Below, in pieces: positions 8,238-16,657 of a stretch of 64,000 bases of DNA (position 1 is its first letter; every line of letters starts with the position of its first letter). The position numbers and the translations under genes were made by a program. The stretch lies in assembly GCF_004364325.1 (NCBI RefSeq), contig NZ_SOCP01000021.1, forward strand, positions 124,001-188,000, in the 5' to 3' direction. The stretch is from Actinophytocola oryzae. GTDB taxonomy: Bacteria; Actinomycetota; Actinomycetes; Mycobacteriales; Pseudonocardiaceae. Below the pieces are notes generated by a model. The model was not told the origin of the DNA. It saw only the letters and a list, made by a program, of their open reading frames with translations, and searched no databases.

Positions 8238-8951
8238 TCAGGCCTCGCCGGCTCGCGCGACGGACGCCGGGACCGGCGCCGGACGGCGGGCGGTGCGGTA
8301 GAGCCACCACTGCACCAGCATCAGGTTGCCGACCCACGGGATCCACCGGCCGCCCTCACCGAAGTAGATCGGGTCGATCATGATCCCCATCTCGGAGGTG
8401 GCGACGTAGAAGAAGAACGCCCACGGGTTGTTGGCCGCGACGGCGAAGCTGTACAGCATGTGCCTGCGGTGCTTGGCCCACTGGCCGCGGCGGGCGTACC
8501 GGTAGGCGGCGACCGTCGTGCCGAGCCAGAACAGCAGCATGCACAGGCTGCCGACCTTGCCGGGCATCGGCGCCCAGAAGACGATCCCGAGGCCCGAGAG
8601 CCCACCGATGACCGCGCCGATCACGTAGATCCTGCCGCTGACCCGGTGCACCTTCGGGAACTGCAGGCGCATCCTCGGCCACACCTGGAGGACCATCGTG
8701 ATCATCGCCAGCGTGGCCGCCGACATGTGGATGACGAGCAGCGGGTAGTACAGCGGGTAGTCGTCGTGCGGCGGCAGGAAGAGCTGCTCCTCGGGGACCC
8801 CGGCGACCGGCTCGATCTGCATGTAGAGGTAGACGGCGACCACGGCGGCCAGCGGCAGGATCCAGGGCCGCCGCCAGAACGGCTTGGACGGCCGCGAAGG
8901 CGGCGGCGGTTCCGGTGCCGTCCTTTCGTCGACGTTCTCGATCAGGGTCAC
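8238..8951 (-). CDS. DUF2306-family membrane protein
   Basis: This 237-residue polytopic membrane protein has about six hydrophobic segments, starting with WILPLAAVVAVYLYMQI near residue 30, plus conserved histidines in LLVIHMSAATLAMI, PKVHRVSGRIYV and KHRRHMLYSFA. This pattern matches the DUF2306 family, whose histidines suggest heme or metal binding but whose function is unknown. The GTG start at 8951 is supported by AGGAG five bases upstream. It is transcribed away from the multicopper oxidase gene across a shared 261-base upstream region, so the two may be co-regulated; an electron-transfer link to the oxidase is only a guess. Confidence 0.72.
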   Translation of the reverse strand: MTLIENVDERTAPEPPPPSRPSKPFWRRPWILPLAAVVAVYLYMQIEPVAGVPEEQLFLPPHDDYPLYYPLLVIHMSAATLAMITMVLQVWPRMRLQFPKVHRVSGRIYVIGAVIGGLSGLGIVFWAPMPGKVGSLCMLLFWLGTTVAAYRYARRGQWAKHRRHMLYSFAVAANNPWAFFFYVATSEMGIMIDPIYFGEGGRWIPWVGNLMLVQWWLYRTARRPAPVPASVARAGEA

Positions 8952-9212
8952 GGCTGCTCCTATCGTTGTTCGGGAAGCGGGCGTCACTCACGGCGAGGTT
9001 TGCTCAGTCGGGGAATTCGAGAACAAAGCTCAGGTGCCGATCGTCACATTGGTGTTTCTCCGGGTCATCTCGTTCCGTGCGAAAAACGCACAAAGCGGGA
9101 AATCGGCGATTCCGAATCAATGGCCGGATCGCGCACTCTCGGAGAAGCCACGCGGGCGCGCGCGGTGCGAGGCTCGCATGAGCCGTTGTCGCGTCGATCG
9201 GGGGAGTCGGTG

Positions 9213-10436
9213 GTGAACAGGAGGAAGCTGCTGGCCTGCGGAGGCATCGCCGCGGGCGGTGCGCTCGCCGGGCTGCCGCTGCTGGCCGTGGGCAGGCCGG
9301 TCGCCGCCGCCGCGCCACGGGGACCGGTCTTCAGCCCGTACTCCGAGGAGATGCCGGTACCGCCGGTCCTGGTGCCGGAGATCACGGACGCGGCCGACGT
9401 CTACCGGCTCACCGTCCGGGAGGCGACCGCCACGATCGTGCCGGGGCTGCGAACACCGGTGCTCACCTACGGGGGCGCGTTCCCCGGCCCGACCATCCGC
9501 GCCAGGCAGGGCCGACCCGTCCAGGTCGTCGTCACCAACGAGCTGGACAGGGCGGTCGACACCTACCTGCACGGCGGCCTCGCCGAGCCGGACCCGCGTT
9601 CGACCCTGGACCCCGGTCGGGCGCGGACCTACGAGTACGGCAACGCCCGGGCGGGCGCGAGCCTCTGGTACCACGACCACACGGGTGCGGAGCCCGTGTA
9701 CCGCGGCCTGCAGGGTTGGTACCTCCTCGAGGGCGCCGACGAGGCGGCCCTGAACCTGCCGTCCGGCGACCACGACATCCCGATCGTCCTGGGCGACGCC
9801 TCGTTCGACGAGCGGGGTGCACTCGTGTGGGGTGCGGGCGGCCGAGGCACGCTGCTGGCGAACGGCAAGGCGCGTCCGTACTTCCTCGTGGCGGCGCGGA
9901 AGTACCGGTTCCGGCTGCTGAACGGTTCGGTGGGGCGCGTGTTCCGGCTGGACCTGTCCGGCACCCGGATGACGCAGATCGCGACGGACGGCGGCCTGCT
10001 GCCCGCACCGGTGCCACTCACGGAGCTGGTGCTGGGGCCGGGGGAGCGGGCGGAGGTGGTGGTGGACTTCCGCGACCTGCCGCTGGGTGCCCCGGTGATC
10101 CTCAACGACGCCTCCGGCGAGGTGCTGCGTTTCGACGTGGTCCGGGAGGCGGCGGACACCAGCCAGGTCCCGGCGACGCTGCGTCCCCTGCCGACACCGT
10201 CGGCGACGCGGACCTGGACGGTCACCAACGAGGGCGCCGAAGCACACACGTTCCACCCGCACCAGGCGCAGTTCCTCGTCCTGGACCGCGCGGGCCGCCC
10301 GCCGGGGCCCGGAGAGGCCGGGTGGAAGGACACGGTCCTGATCCGCCCGGCCGAGACGGTCCGCCTCGCGGTGACCGGCACCTCCGGCGCCACCTACGAC
10401 TGGCCGGGCCGCACCAGGCCGCGGATAGCCGACTAG
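9213..10436 (+). CDS. Degenerate multicopper oxidase paralogue, Tat-exported
   Basis: This 407-residue protein begins with a twin-arginine signal (NRRKLLACGG) and has the cupredoxin repeats of a CotA/laccase-like multicopper oxidase. Of the four copper motifs, WYHDH and HTFHPH are present. The first one reads YLHGG instead of HLHGG, and the final HCHxxxHxxxxM motif is missing: the chain ends at TRPRIAD soon after the KDTVLI segment. The type 1 copper Cys and several trinuclear ligands are therefore absent, so normal four-electron oxidase activity is doubtful. The full-length paralogue at 23151-24635 keeps all ligands. The GTG at 9213 is chosen because GGGGAG lies six bases upstream. Its stop codon overlaps that of the next, convergent gene. 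Confidence 0.8.
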   Translation: MNRRKLLACGGIAAGGALAGLPLLAVGRPVAAAAPRGPVFSPYSEEMPVPPVLVPEITDAADVYRLTVREATATIVPGLRTPVLTYGGAFPGPTIRARQGRPVQVVVTNELDRAVDTYLHGGLAEPDPRSTLDPGRARTYEYGNARAGASLWYHDHTGAEPVYRGLQGWYLLEGADEAALNLPSGDHDIPIVLGDASFDERGALVWGAGGRGTLLANGKARPYFLVAARKYRFRLLNGSVGRVFRLDLSGTRMTQIATDGGLLPAPVPLTELVLGPGERAEVVVDFRDLPLGAPVILNDASGEVLRFDVVREAADTSQVPATLRPLPTPSATRTWTVTNEGAEAHTFHPHQAQFLVLDRAGRPPGPGEAGWKDTVLIRPAETVRLAVTGTSGATYDWPGRTRPRIAD

Positions 10437-11125
10437 TTCGCCTGTTCGCCTTTTGTGCGTGCCAGGAAGACCTGGCGGGCCTCCTCGACCCTGGTCCGCA
10501 GTGCCCAGCCGTGGGCCAGGTCCAGTGGGACGTCGTTGGTGGACAGGTGTTCCTCCGGGTTCGCCGACTCCGTGTAGGCACGGAAGGTCTCGACCGCGCC
10601 CTCGCGGAAGAAAACGCAGTGGCCGCCGTAGTTGACGCCCTGGACACCGGGGTAGGCGTAGACGCCTGCCGCGGCGTTGGGGTCGTCCCTGCCCGCCGGT
10701 TCGGAGGCGTCGATGTGGTCGACGAGCAGCCTGCCGACGTTGCGGCTGAGCGTGCCGTGGACGAGCCACGCGTACGACGACTCCATCATCTCGACCAGTT
10801 CCCCCACGGTGAGCTGGGGTCTGCCCGGCTTCTCCTCGTCGCCCCCCGGTGGCTCGGTGGTGACCGCGGGCGGCGGGGCGGGCGGGTTGAGCACCGACCA
10901 CACGTACTGGTCCAACCAGGCCGTCACGAGCATGGGCACGAGCCGGTCGGGCAGGTCCACCCGCAACCAGTCGCTCCACTCCTGCCGGGCGTCGGGCGGC
11001 GGCAGCTGCCAGGCGGGCTGGGGCGCCGGCAACGGCCGGACCCGTAGCTGCCGGGTCACCGAATGGCGCACCGACCGGGTCACCAGCACCCGGAACAGCT
11101 CGCGGACGTACAACGCGTTCGCCAT
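10433..11125 (-). CDS. Protein of unknown function, 230 aa
   Basis: I do not recognise this protein. It is soluble, without signal peptide or membrane segment. A basic N-terminal part (about 1-35) is followed by a Pro-rich linker near 80-95 (PPAPPPAV) and a C-terminal domain containing MMESSYAWLVHGTLSRNVG and GVNYGGHCVFFREGAVE. The ATG at 11125 overlaps the stop of a possible 34-codon reading frame upstream (TGATG), suggesting translational coupling. Its TAG stop overlaps the TAG stop of the degenerate multicopper oxidase on the other strand. A terminator-like hairpin separates it from the methyltransferase gene upstream, so it may have its own promoter. Confidence 0.65.
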   Translation of the reverse strand: MANALYVRELFRVLVTRSVRHSVTRQLRVRPLPAPQPAWQLPPPDARQEWSDWLRVDLPDRLVPMLVTAWLDQYVWSVLNPPAPPPAVTTEPPGGDEEKPGRPQLTVGELVEMMESSYAWLVHGTLSRNVGRLLVDHIDASEPAGRDDPNAAAGVYAYPGVQGVNYGGHCVFFREGAVETFRAYTESANPEEHLSTNDVPLDLAHGWALRTRVEEARQVFLARTKGEQAN

Positions 11126-11229
11126 CAGGACTCCGCCTCGCCACCCGACGGCACCGACCCGGACTTGCCGGTCGTCACCGGTTTCCTCGGCGTGGCGGCG
11201 ATGACTTCCGTGACCCTCTTCTCCTCCAT
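11125..11229 (-). CDS. Possible 34-residue peptide, coupled to the 230-aa gene
   Basis: This is a short frame starting MEEKRVTEVIAATPRK and ending GGEAES. About 90 percent of its codons end in G or C, as in real genes here, and its TGA overlaps the ATG of the next gene. There is no clear ribosome binding site before the ATG, so translation is uncertain; it could be leaderless, or only the 5' end of the 230-aa transcript. No family is recognised. Confidence 0.35.
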   Translation of the reverse strand: MEEKRVTEVIAATPRKPVTTGKSGSVPSGGEAES

Positions 11230-11260
11230 GCGAACCAGGCCGGCCAGGGTGACGCGACGG

Positions 11261-11297
11261 GCGCCCGCCCCGAAGGGCAGTCCTTCGGGGTGGGCGC
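11261..11297 (-). terminator. Hairpin after methyltransferase gene
   Basis: A 16-bp stem with one mismatch (11261-11276 with 11282-11297, loop GCAGT) follows the methyltransferase stop at 11306 on the minus strand. No T-run follows, so it may attenuate rather than fully terminate. Confidence 0.65.
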
Positions 11298-11305
11298 GTA
11301 TCTCC

Positions 11306-12136
11306 TCAGCGGTACGGTTTTCGTGCCGAGAGGATCACGTAACCCACCTGGTTCCTGCGTGGCGCGAAGAACCCGTGGTGCTGTTCGGCGAACTCGTTCA
11401 ACGCCGCCTCGCCGAACTTGTCCGCGATCTCCTGGCGCCGCACCAGCGCCGCCTCGATGTACTTCGCCTTGCGGCCCAGTACCCGAGGCCCGCACTGGGT
11501 GTACTCCTCGACGTCGAAGCCCGCCGCCCGCAGGTGGCCGATCCACTCCGTCAGGCTCGGCAACCGGCTCAGCCGCAGCGTCTCCATGAAGCGGGCCAAC
11601 CGCTCCGGCGGCCCGGCCTGCTCCAGGCTGAAGTCCGACATCGAGATCCGCCCACCGGGCCGCAGCACGCGGTACAGCTCCGCCAGCACCTGCGTCAGGT
11701 CCGGCGCGTTCTGCAACGACTCCAGCGCCAGTACGGCGTCGAACGAGCCGTCCGGGTACTCGAGGTCCATGAAGTCGCCGTACTCGAAGTCGACCAGGTC
11801 GCCCACCGTGCTGGCGCCCGCACGCGCGATGGCGCGCTCCACCTCGAAACGGCTGACGGTGATCCCCGTGACCCTGGCGCCGAACCGCTCGGCCATGCTG
11901 ATCGCCGTGGTGCCCGGTCCGCAGCCCGCGTCGAGGACCGACTCCTCGGGACGCAGGCCGAGCGTGTCCGTCACCTTCCTGGTGATGCGTGCGACCGCGT
12001 TCGCCAGCGACACCCTGTCCTCGCGGTCGTACCAGTACCACATGTGCAGCTGGCCGTCGCGGAACTCGTCGCCGATGGGGGAGCGCTCGTCGTAGTGCTT
12101 GCCTATCTGGGCCGCCTCGGCGGCGTCGTCGCCCAT
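11306..12136 (-). CDS. Class I SAM-dependent methyltransferase (small-molecule type)
   Basis: This 276-residue methyltransferase has the Rossmann motif I VLDAGCGPGTTAISMAERF, motif II around FEYGDFMDLEYPDGSFD, and the post-motif helix LRPGGRISMSDFSLEQ. It resembles the MitM/rifamycin- and sterol-type group that methylates O, N or C atoms of secondary metabolites. The N-terminal lid contains HYDERSPIGDEF. A catechol or phenol hydroxyl made by the HpaB-type hydroxylase would be a plausible target, but regiochemistry cannot be read from sequence. It lies 10 bases after the free-standing condensation gene in the same minus-strand operon. Confidence 0.83.
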   Translation of the reverse strand: MGDDAAEAAQIGKHYDERSPIGDEFRDGQLHMWYWYDREDRVSLANAVARITRKVTDTLGLRPEESVLDAGCGPGTTAISMAERFGARVTGITVSRFEVERAIARAGASTVGDLVDFEYGDFMDLEYPDGSFDAVLALESLQNAPDLTQVLAELYRVLRPGGRISMSDFSLEQAGPPERLARFMETLRLSRLPSLTEWIGHLRAAGFDVEEYTQCGPRVLGRKAKYIEAALVRRQEIADKFGEAALNEFAEQHHGFFAPRRNQVGYVILSARKPYR

Positions 12137-12146
12137 GCCGTCTCTC

Positions 12147-13478
12147 TCAGTCCGGTGTGGACACCGTCTGCTTGAGCACCTGCTGGAACCTGGCCACCAG
12201 GTCCCGGACGGTGCTCGCGTCGGTGCGGTTGCTGTTGAACTGCAGCTGGCCGATCATCTCCCCGCCCGCCGGGTCGATGTCGATCGTCCACAGTGCACCG
12301 TCGGGGATGTCGGTGCTGACCGTCGCGGGCAGCAGCCTGCGGCGGATCTCGGAGTACTCCACCTCGCCGACCCGCTGCGCGGCCATGACGAACGGGAACT
12401 GGAACACCTGGAACGCGAACACCTGCGACTCCTCGGCGCCGAACGCGCCGGCCAGCTCGGGGGAGTCCGCCATGACCCGCGCGAACGGGATGGCGTTGGA
12501 GAACGCGCCAAGACAGGTCCTCCTCGTGCGCCCCACCACTTCCCGGAACGACGTGGTGCCGTCGAGGTCGGTCCGCAGCAACGCGAAGTTGAAGAACGAG
12601 CCGATGGTGCCCTCGAACCGCGACGGGCCCCGGCCGGACATCACGGTCGTCACGGTGATGTCGGTCTGTCCGGTCAGCTCACGCAGCAGCACGTTGTACG
12701 CGGAGAGCAGCACCATGAACGCCGAGCTGCGCGTGGCCCGCGCCAGCTCCAGCGTCGCGACCGTCACGTCCGGGCTGACCAGGAACCGTTCCACCGACGT
12801 GTTCTTCGGCCGGTCGGCCGAGCGGGCGAAGTCCGTGCGCACCGCGGTGATCCGCGCGCCGGCGAGCTTGTCCCGCCAGTACGACCGCGACCGGTTCAGC
12901 GCCTGCTCGGACGTGCTCGTCCGCTCCCACTCCACGAACTCCTGGTACTGCCGCACGTCCGGCAGCTCGGGGGGCCGCCGTTCACGCCGCGCGGCGTAGC
13001 ATTCCGCGACCTCCTTGATGATGAGCTGCATCGACCACCCGTCGACCGCCGTGTGGTGGACGATGAGCGCGAGCACCGCGTGGTCGTCGCCAAACCGGCC
13101 GAGCACCGCGCGGATGAGTGGCACCCGCATGTCGAACTCGCCGGACTCGGCCTCGATCAGCAGCTCCTCGGCCCGCGTCTCGCGGTCCTCCGGCGCCGTG
13201 CCGGACAGGTCGTGCACGGCCAGCTCCGGTGTGGACGGTGGGTGCACCACCTGGTAGCGGTCCTCGCCGTCACGCACGATCAGCGTGCGCAGCGCCTCGT
13301 GCCTGGTGACCACGTCGGTGAACGCGGCCCGCAGCACCTCGACGTCGACCGGCCCGCGTAATCGCCAGCCGTAGACGACGTTGTAACGCGGGCCGAACGG
13401 GCCCTTGTCGTCGCCCTCGTCGAACGTGCACATGTGTTCCTGGTTGAAGGACAGCGGAATGCGGTCCGCGGCGCTCAT
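12147..13478 (-). CDS. Free-standing NRPS condensation enzyme (SgcC5-like role)
   Basis: This 443-residue protein is a single condensation domain with no A or PCP domain attached. It keeps the complete catalytic motif HHTAVDGWS, an N-terminal PLSFNQEHMCTFDE (C1-like), RHEALRT (C2-like), and a C-terminal half with TVMSGRG and GSFFNFALLRTDL. Stand-alone C enzymes such as SgcC5 of C-1027 join a carrier-bound beta-tyrosine to an alcohol or amine. Here it could supply the condensation activity that the NRPS C domain seems to have lost. The ATG at 13478 is chosen on domain start and GGTGAG upstream; the longer frame to 13592 overlaps the molybdoenzyme gene. Confidence 0.85.
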   Translation of the reverse strand: MSAADRIPLSFNQEHMCTFDEGDDKGPFGPRYNVVYGWRLRGPVDVEVLRAAFTDVVTRHEALRTLIVRDGEDRYQVVHPPSTPELAVHDLSGTAPEDRETRAEELLIEAESGEFDMRVPLIRAVLGRFGDDHAVLALIVHHTAVDGWSMQLIIKEVAECYAARRERRPPELPDVRQYQEFVEWERTSTSEQALNRSRSYWRDKLAGARITAVRTDFARSADRPKNTSVERFLVSPDVTVATLELARATRSSAFMVLLSAYNVLLRELTGQTDITVTTVMSGRGPSRFEGTIGSFFNFALLRTDLDGTTSFREVVGRTRRTCLGAFSNAIPFARVMADSPELAGAFGAEESQVFAFQVFQFPFVMAAQRVGEVEYSEIRRRLLPATVSTDIPDGALWTIDIDPAGGEMIGQLQFNSNRTDASTVRDLVARFQQVLKQTVSTPD

Positions 13479-13512
13479 CGACTCACCGTCCCGGGTCTCG
13501 CTTCGAAGGTGC

Positions 13513-15687
13513 TCACGCCGGGTACGGGCCCACCGTGACCGGCACGCCGTTGAAGACCGCGTTGCCGGACGGCACGTCCACTGTGGACTCACTGGTCAGC
13601 GTGTTGGCGTTCACGCCGGAGTCCTCGATCGCGACCCGCAGCGGGGTGCCGGCGTGGCCCCACCCGTGCGGCAGGCTGACCACACCGGGCATGATCGCCT
13701 CGTGCGGCTCGACGTCGACGACCAGCTCGCCGGTGGCCGACCGCACGACGGCCCGCTCGCCGAGCCCGTAACGCGCGACGTCGGCCGGGTTGATGTGCAG
13801 CGTGCACCGGTTGCTGCCGCCGCGGAGCTGCTCGACGTTGTGCAGCCAGCTGTTGGCCGACCGCAGCTGCCGCCGTCCGATCAGCAGCACCTCCGGTGTG
13901 GGCGCGGTCACCCGCTCCCGCAGCCGCGCGAGGTCGCCGGTCAGCGCGGGCGGGGCCAGCTCGACCTTGCCGGACGGCGTGACCAGCAGCTCCTTCAGCC
14001 TCGGCTCCAGGTGCCCGAGGTCGATGCCGTGCGGGTTCGCCTTGAGGTCGGGGAGGCTCAGGCCGTACGGGCCGAGCCGCAGGAACAGGTCCACGATCCG
14101 CTCGAGGTCGCTGTCACCCGCCAGCGACGCCCGCACCTCGGCGACCTCCCGGCCCTCGACCGGCGAGCCGGGGATCTGGGTGAACGCGCCGAGGATGTCA
14201 CCCATCATGCCCTCGGCCAGCATCGACGGGTCGGCGCTCGCCCCTGCGCCCGCCACGATCAGCGTCAGCTTCGCGAGGATGTCGCCCTCGGACAGCTGGT
14301 CGGAGCCCAGCGGCAGGACCGGTGGGGAGAACCTCGTGTAGTTCCGGACCGTGACCGTCTGCAGCAGCATGTCGAAGTGCGGCATCTGCAGGATGCGCGG
14401 CGGCGGCAGGATCACGTTCGCGTGCCGGGTGGTCTCGTTCAGGTACGGGTCGACGCAGACCATGAAGTCCAGTGTGGACAGCGCGCGGTCGAGGCGCGGG
14501 CCGTTGGGTGCCGCGAGCACCATGTTGGCGGCGTTGACGATCAGTGCGCGGACCTGGCCCTCGCCGGGCGTCTCGATCTCGTCGACCAGGGTCGCGGCGG
14601 GCAGCTCGCCGAGCACCTCGGGCAGGCCGCGGACCCTGCTGTGCCAGTTCCCGCCGACGTACTGCTGTCCGGTGCGGAACAGCTCGACCGCGGCGGGCCG
14701 GGTGAACATGGTGCCGCCGGCCCGGTCGAGGTTGCCGGTGAGGATGTTGAGCACCTCGACCAGCCACTGGGCGAGCGTACCGAACTCCACTGTGGACGCG
14801 CCGATGCGGGAGTACACGGCGGCGGTCGGCGCGGCGGCCAGCTCGCGGGCCAGCCTGCGCACGTCGTCGGCCGGCACCCCGCACACGCGTTCGGCCAGCT
14901 CCGGGGTGAACTCCTCGGCCAACGCACGCAGGTCGTCAAGGCCGTTGACCTCGAGCGTGACCGAGGTCAGGTTCTCGGCCAGCAGCGTGTGGACGATCCC
15001 GAGCAGCAAAACGGGATCGGTGCCGGGCCGGACGAACAGGTGCTCGTCGGCCAGCTCGGCGGTCCTCGTGCGGCGCGGGTCGACCACGACCATCCTGCCG
15101 CCGCGCTTGCGCAACGCCCTGAGACGCCCGGGGAAGTCGGGTGCCGCCATCAGGGAACCGTTGGTGACCATGGGGTTCGCGCCGACGACCAGCAGGAGGT
15201 CGGTGCGGTCGAGGTCGGGCACCGCGATGGCGAACGCGTCGCCGTAGAGGTGACCCGCCGCGACGTGGCGTGGCATGTGGTCGAGCGTGCCGGACGAGTA
15301 GATGTTCTTGCTGCCCAACGACTGCGTCAACGGCGTGCGGTACAGGATCCCGGCCAGCGTGTGGTAGGTCGGGTTGCCGAAGAACAGGGCCACGGCGTCG
15401 CGGCCGTGTGCCTCGATGACCCCGTTCAGGCCCTTCTCCACCGCCTGGAACGCCTCGTTCCAGCCGACCTGGCGCCACTGTTCGCCGTGGCGGACCATCG
15501 GCGTCCGCAACCGGTCCGGGTCCTCGTCGACGCGGCCGAGGCTCGCGCCCTTGGGACAGATGAAACCCTTGGTGAACGGGTCGTCCCGGTCACCCTGCAC
15601 TCTGGCGACGCGGTTGTCGTCGTCGAGTGTCAGGCGCAGGCCGCAGACGGACTGGCATAACGGGCAGGTGCGAAGCGCGCTGGTCAT
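13513..15687 (-). CDS. Molybdopterin oxidoreductase, DMSO-reductase/formate dehydrogenase family
   Basis: This 724-residue enzyme has an N-terminal [4Fe-4S] motif (C8, C11, C15 in CPLCQSVC and C44 in FICPKG), a bis-MGD binding body with FFGNPTYHTLAG and VVVDPRRTRTAELA, and the C-terminal cofactor domain with HGWGHAGTPL. It is a catalytic subunit of the DMSO reductase superfamily. No conventional Cys or Sec metal ligand is obvious in IYSSGTLDHMPRH, and no electron-transfer subunit is encoded nearby. It would oxidise or reduce a small molecule in the cytoplasm (no Tat signal); the substrate is unknown. The start at 15687 (MTSALRTC) is preferred to 15771. Members of this family are rare in natural-product clusters. 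Confidence 0.85.
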   Translation of the reverse strand: MTSALRTCPLCQSVCGLRLTLDDDNRVARVQGDRDDPFTKGFICPKGASLGRVDEDPDRLRTPMVRHGEQWRQVGWNEAFQAVEKGLNGVIEAHGRDAVALFFGNPTYHTLAGILYRTPLTQSLGSKNIYSSGTLDHMPRHVAAGHLYGDAFAIAVPDLDRTDLLLVVGANPMVTNGSLMAAPDFPGRLRALRKRGGRMVVVDPRRTRTAELADEHLFVRPGTDPVLLLGIVHTLLAENLTSVTLEVNGLDDLRALAEEFTPELAERVCGVPADDVRRLARELAAAPTAAVYSRIGASTVEFGTLAQWLVEVLNILTGNLDRAGGTMFTRPAAVELFRTGQQYVGGNWHSRVRGLPEVLGELPAATLVDEIETPGEGQVRALIVNAANMVLAAPNGPRLDRALSTLDFMVCVDPYLNETTRHANVILPPPRILQMPHFDMLLQTVTVRNYTRFSPPVLPLGSDQLSEGDILAKLTLIVAGAGASADPSMLAEGMMGDILGAFTQIPGSPVEGREVAEVRASLAGDSDLERIVDLFLRLGPYGLSLPDLKANPHGIDLGHLEPRLKELLVTPSGKVELAPPALTGDLARLRERVTAPTPEVLLIGRRQLRSANSWLHNVEQLRGGSNRCTLHINPADVARYGLGERAVVRSATGELVVDVEPHEAIMPGVVSLPHGWGHAGTPLRVAIEDSGVNANTLTSESTVDVPSGNAVFNGVPVTVGPYPA

Positions 15688-15712
15688 CCGACTCGTCCTC
15701 GTGCGTGCGTGG

Positions 15713-15758
15713 CCACGGGCGGCCCCGGCTGGCTTGGGCCCAGCGGGACCGCCCGTGG
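15713..15758 (-). terminator. Stem-loop between methyltransferase and molybdoenzyme genes
   Basis: A 10-bp stem (15713-15722 with 15749-15758) with an inner GCTGG/CCAGC pairing lies after the methyltransferase stop at 15780 and before the molybdoenzyme start at 15687. No T-run follows, so read-through is possible. Confidence 0.5.
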
Positions 15759-15779
15759 TCTCTGTGGACATGTGGCGGG

Positions 15780-16616
15780 TCAGTCGGCCTTGCGTGCGAC
15801 CGCGAGCAGGTAGCCGATCACAGGGTTGCGACCGGCCGGCGCGCGGACGACCTCCAGCATCGGGACGATGCCCTCGCCGTAGGTCTCGACGATCCGGTCG
15901 TAGTTGTCGTTGACCGCCTCGAGCATCCGCACCCCGGTGCGGTAGGTCTCGGCGCTGATGTCCTTCAGCTCCTCCAGCACCAGCCCGGACCCGGCGACCA
16001 CCTCGCGGTACTCGTGGTCCTGCAGCATGGGGCTCGCCGCGGTCGTGGCCTCGTGCTCACGCACGTCCGCGAGGTCCTGCTCGGTGGGCTCGGCGTTGAG
16101 GTACATGTCCGCGATGACGACCCGCCCACCCGGCCTGAGCACCCGGTTGGCCTCACGCAGCGCGGCCAGCCGGTCCAGGTGCGGCAGCGTCTCGAACAGC
16201 CACACGATGTCGAACGAGTCGGCCGCGAACGGCAGCTCCAGCGCGTCGCCGTACTGGAAGGTGACCCGGTCGGACAGCCCGCGCTCGGCGCAGCGCCGGT
16301 TGGCGTCGTCGACCTGGGGCTGGCTGTTGGACACGCCGACGATCGTCACCGAGTCCGACTTGCCCGCCAGCCGGAAGGCGGACAGCCCGAAGCCGTGGCC
16401 GATGTCGAGCAGCCGGGCGCCGGAGGTGTCGCCGGACCGCTCGATCACCTGGTCGGTCAGCTTCTCGCAGGCCTCCCGGTTGCTGCTCTGGTCCTCCTCG
16501 GAGTCCCAGTAGCCGTGGTGGAAGTTCTCGTCCCACAGTCCCGTGAAGACCTCGTTGACGACGTCGTAGTACTGGGCGGTCTCGTCGGCGTCGGGGATGC
16601 CCTCGTCGTTGCTCAT
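15780..16616 (-). CDS. Class I SAM-dependent methyltransferase
   Basis: This 278-residue methyltransferase carries motif I as LLDIGHGFGLSAFRLAG, an acidic loop after VGVSN, FQYGDALELPFAADSFDIV and the VLRPGGRVVIADMYLN segment. It is of the UbiE/gamma-tocopherol methyltransferase-like group used on small molecules. The N-terminal part has HHGYWDSEEDQSSNREACE, similar to the lid of geranyl- or tocopherol-type methyltransferases. The ATG at 16616 follows GGAGCG. It is downstream of the FAD oxidoreductase and SDR genes in one minus-strand unit. Target atom and substrate are unknown; an aryl O- or C-methylation would suit the pathway. Confidence 0.82.
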   Translation of the reverse strand: MSNDEGIPDADETAQYYDVVNEVFTGLWDENFHHGYWDSEEDQSSNREACEKLTDQVIERSGDTSGARLLDIGHGFGLSAFRLAGKSDSVTIVGVSNSQPQVDDANRRCAERGLSDRVTFQYGDALELPFAADSFDIVWLFETLPHLDRLAALREANRVLRPGGRVVIADMYLNAEPTEQDLADVREHEATTAASPMLQDHEYREVVAGSGLVLEELKDISAETYRTGVRMLEAVNDNYDRIVETYGEGIVPMLEVVRAPAGRNPVIGYLLAVARKAD

Positions 16617-16657
16617 CTGCGCTCCGTTACTGGGTTGCTTGCCACGTCCGCGACGGT

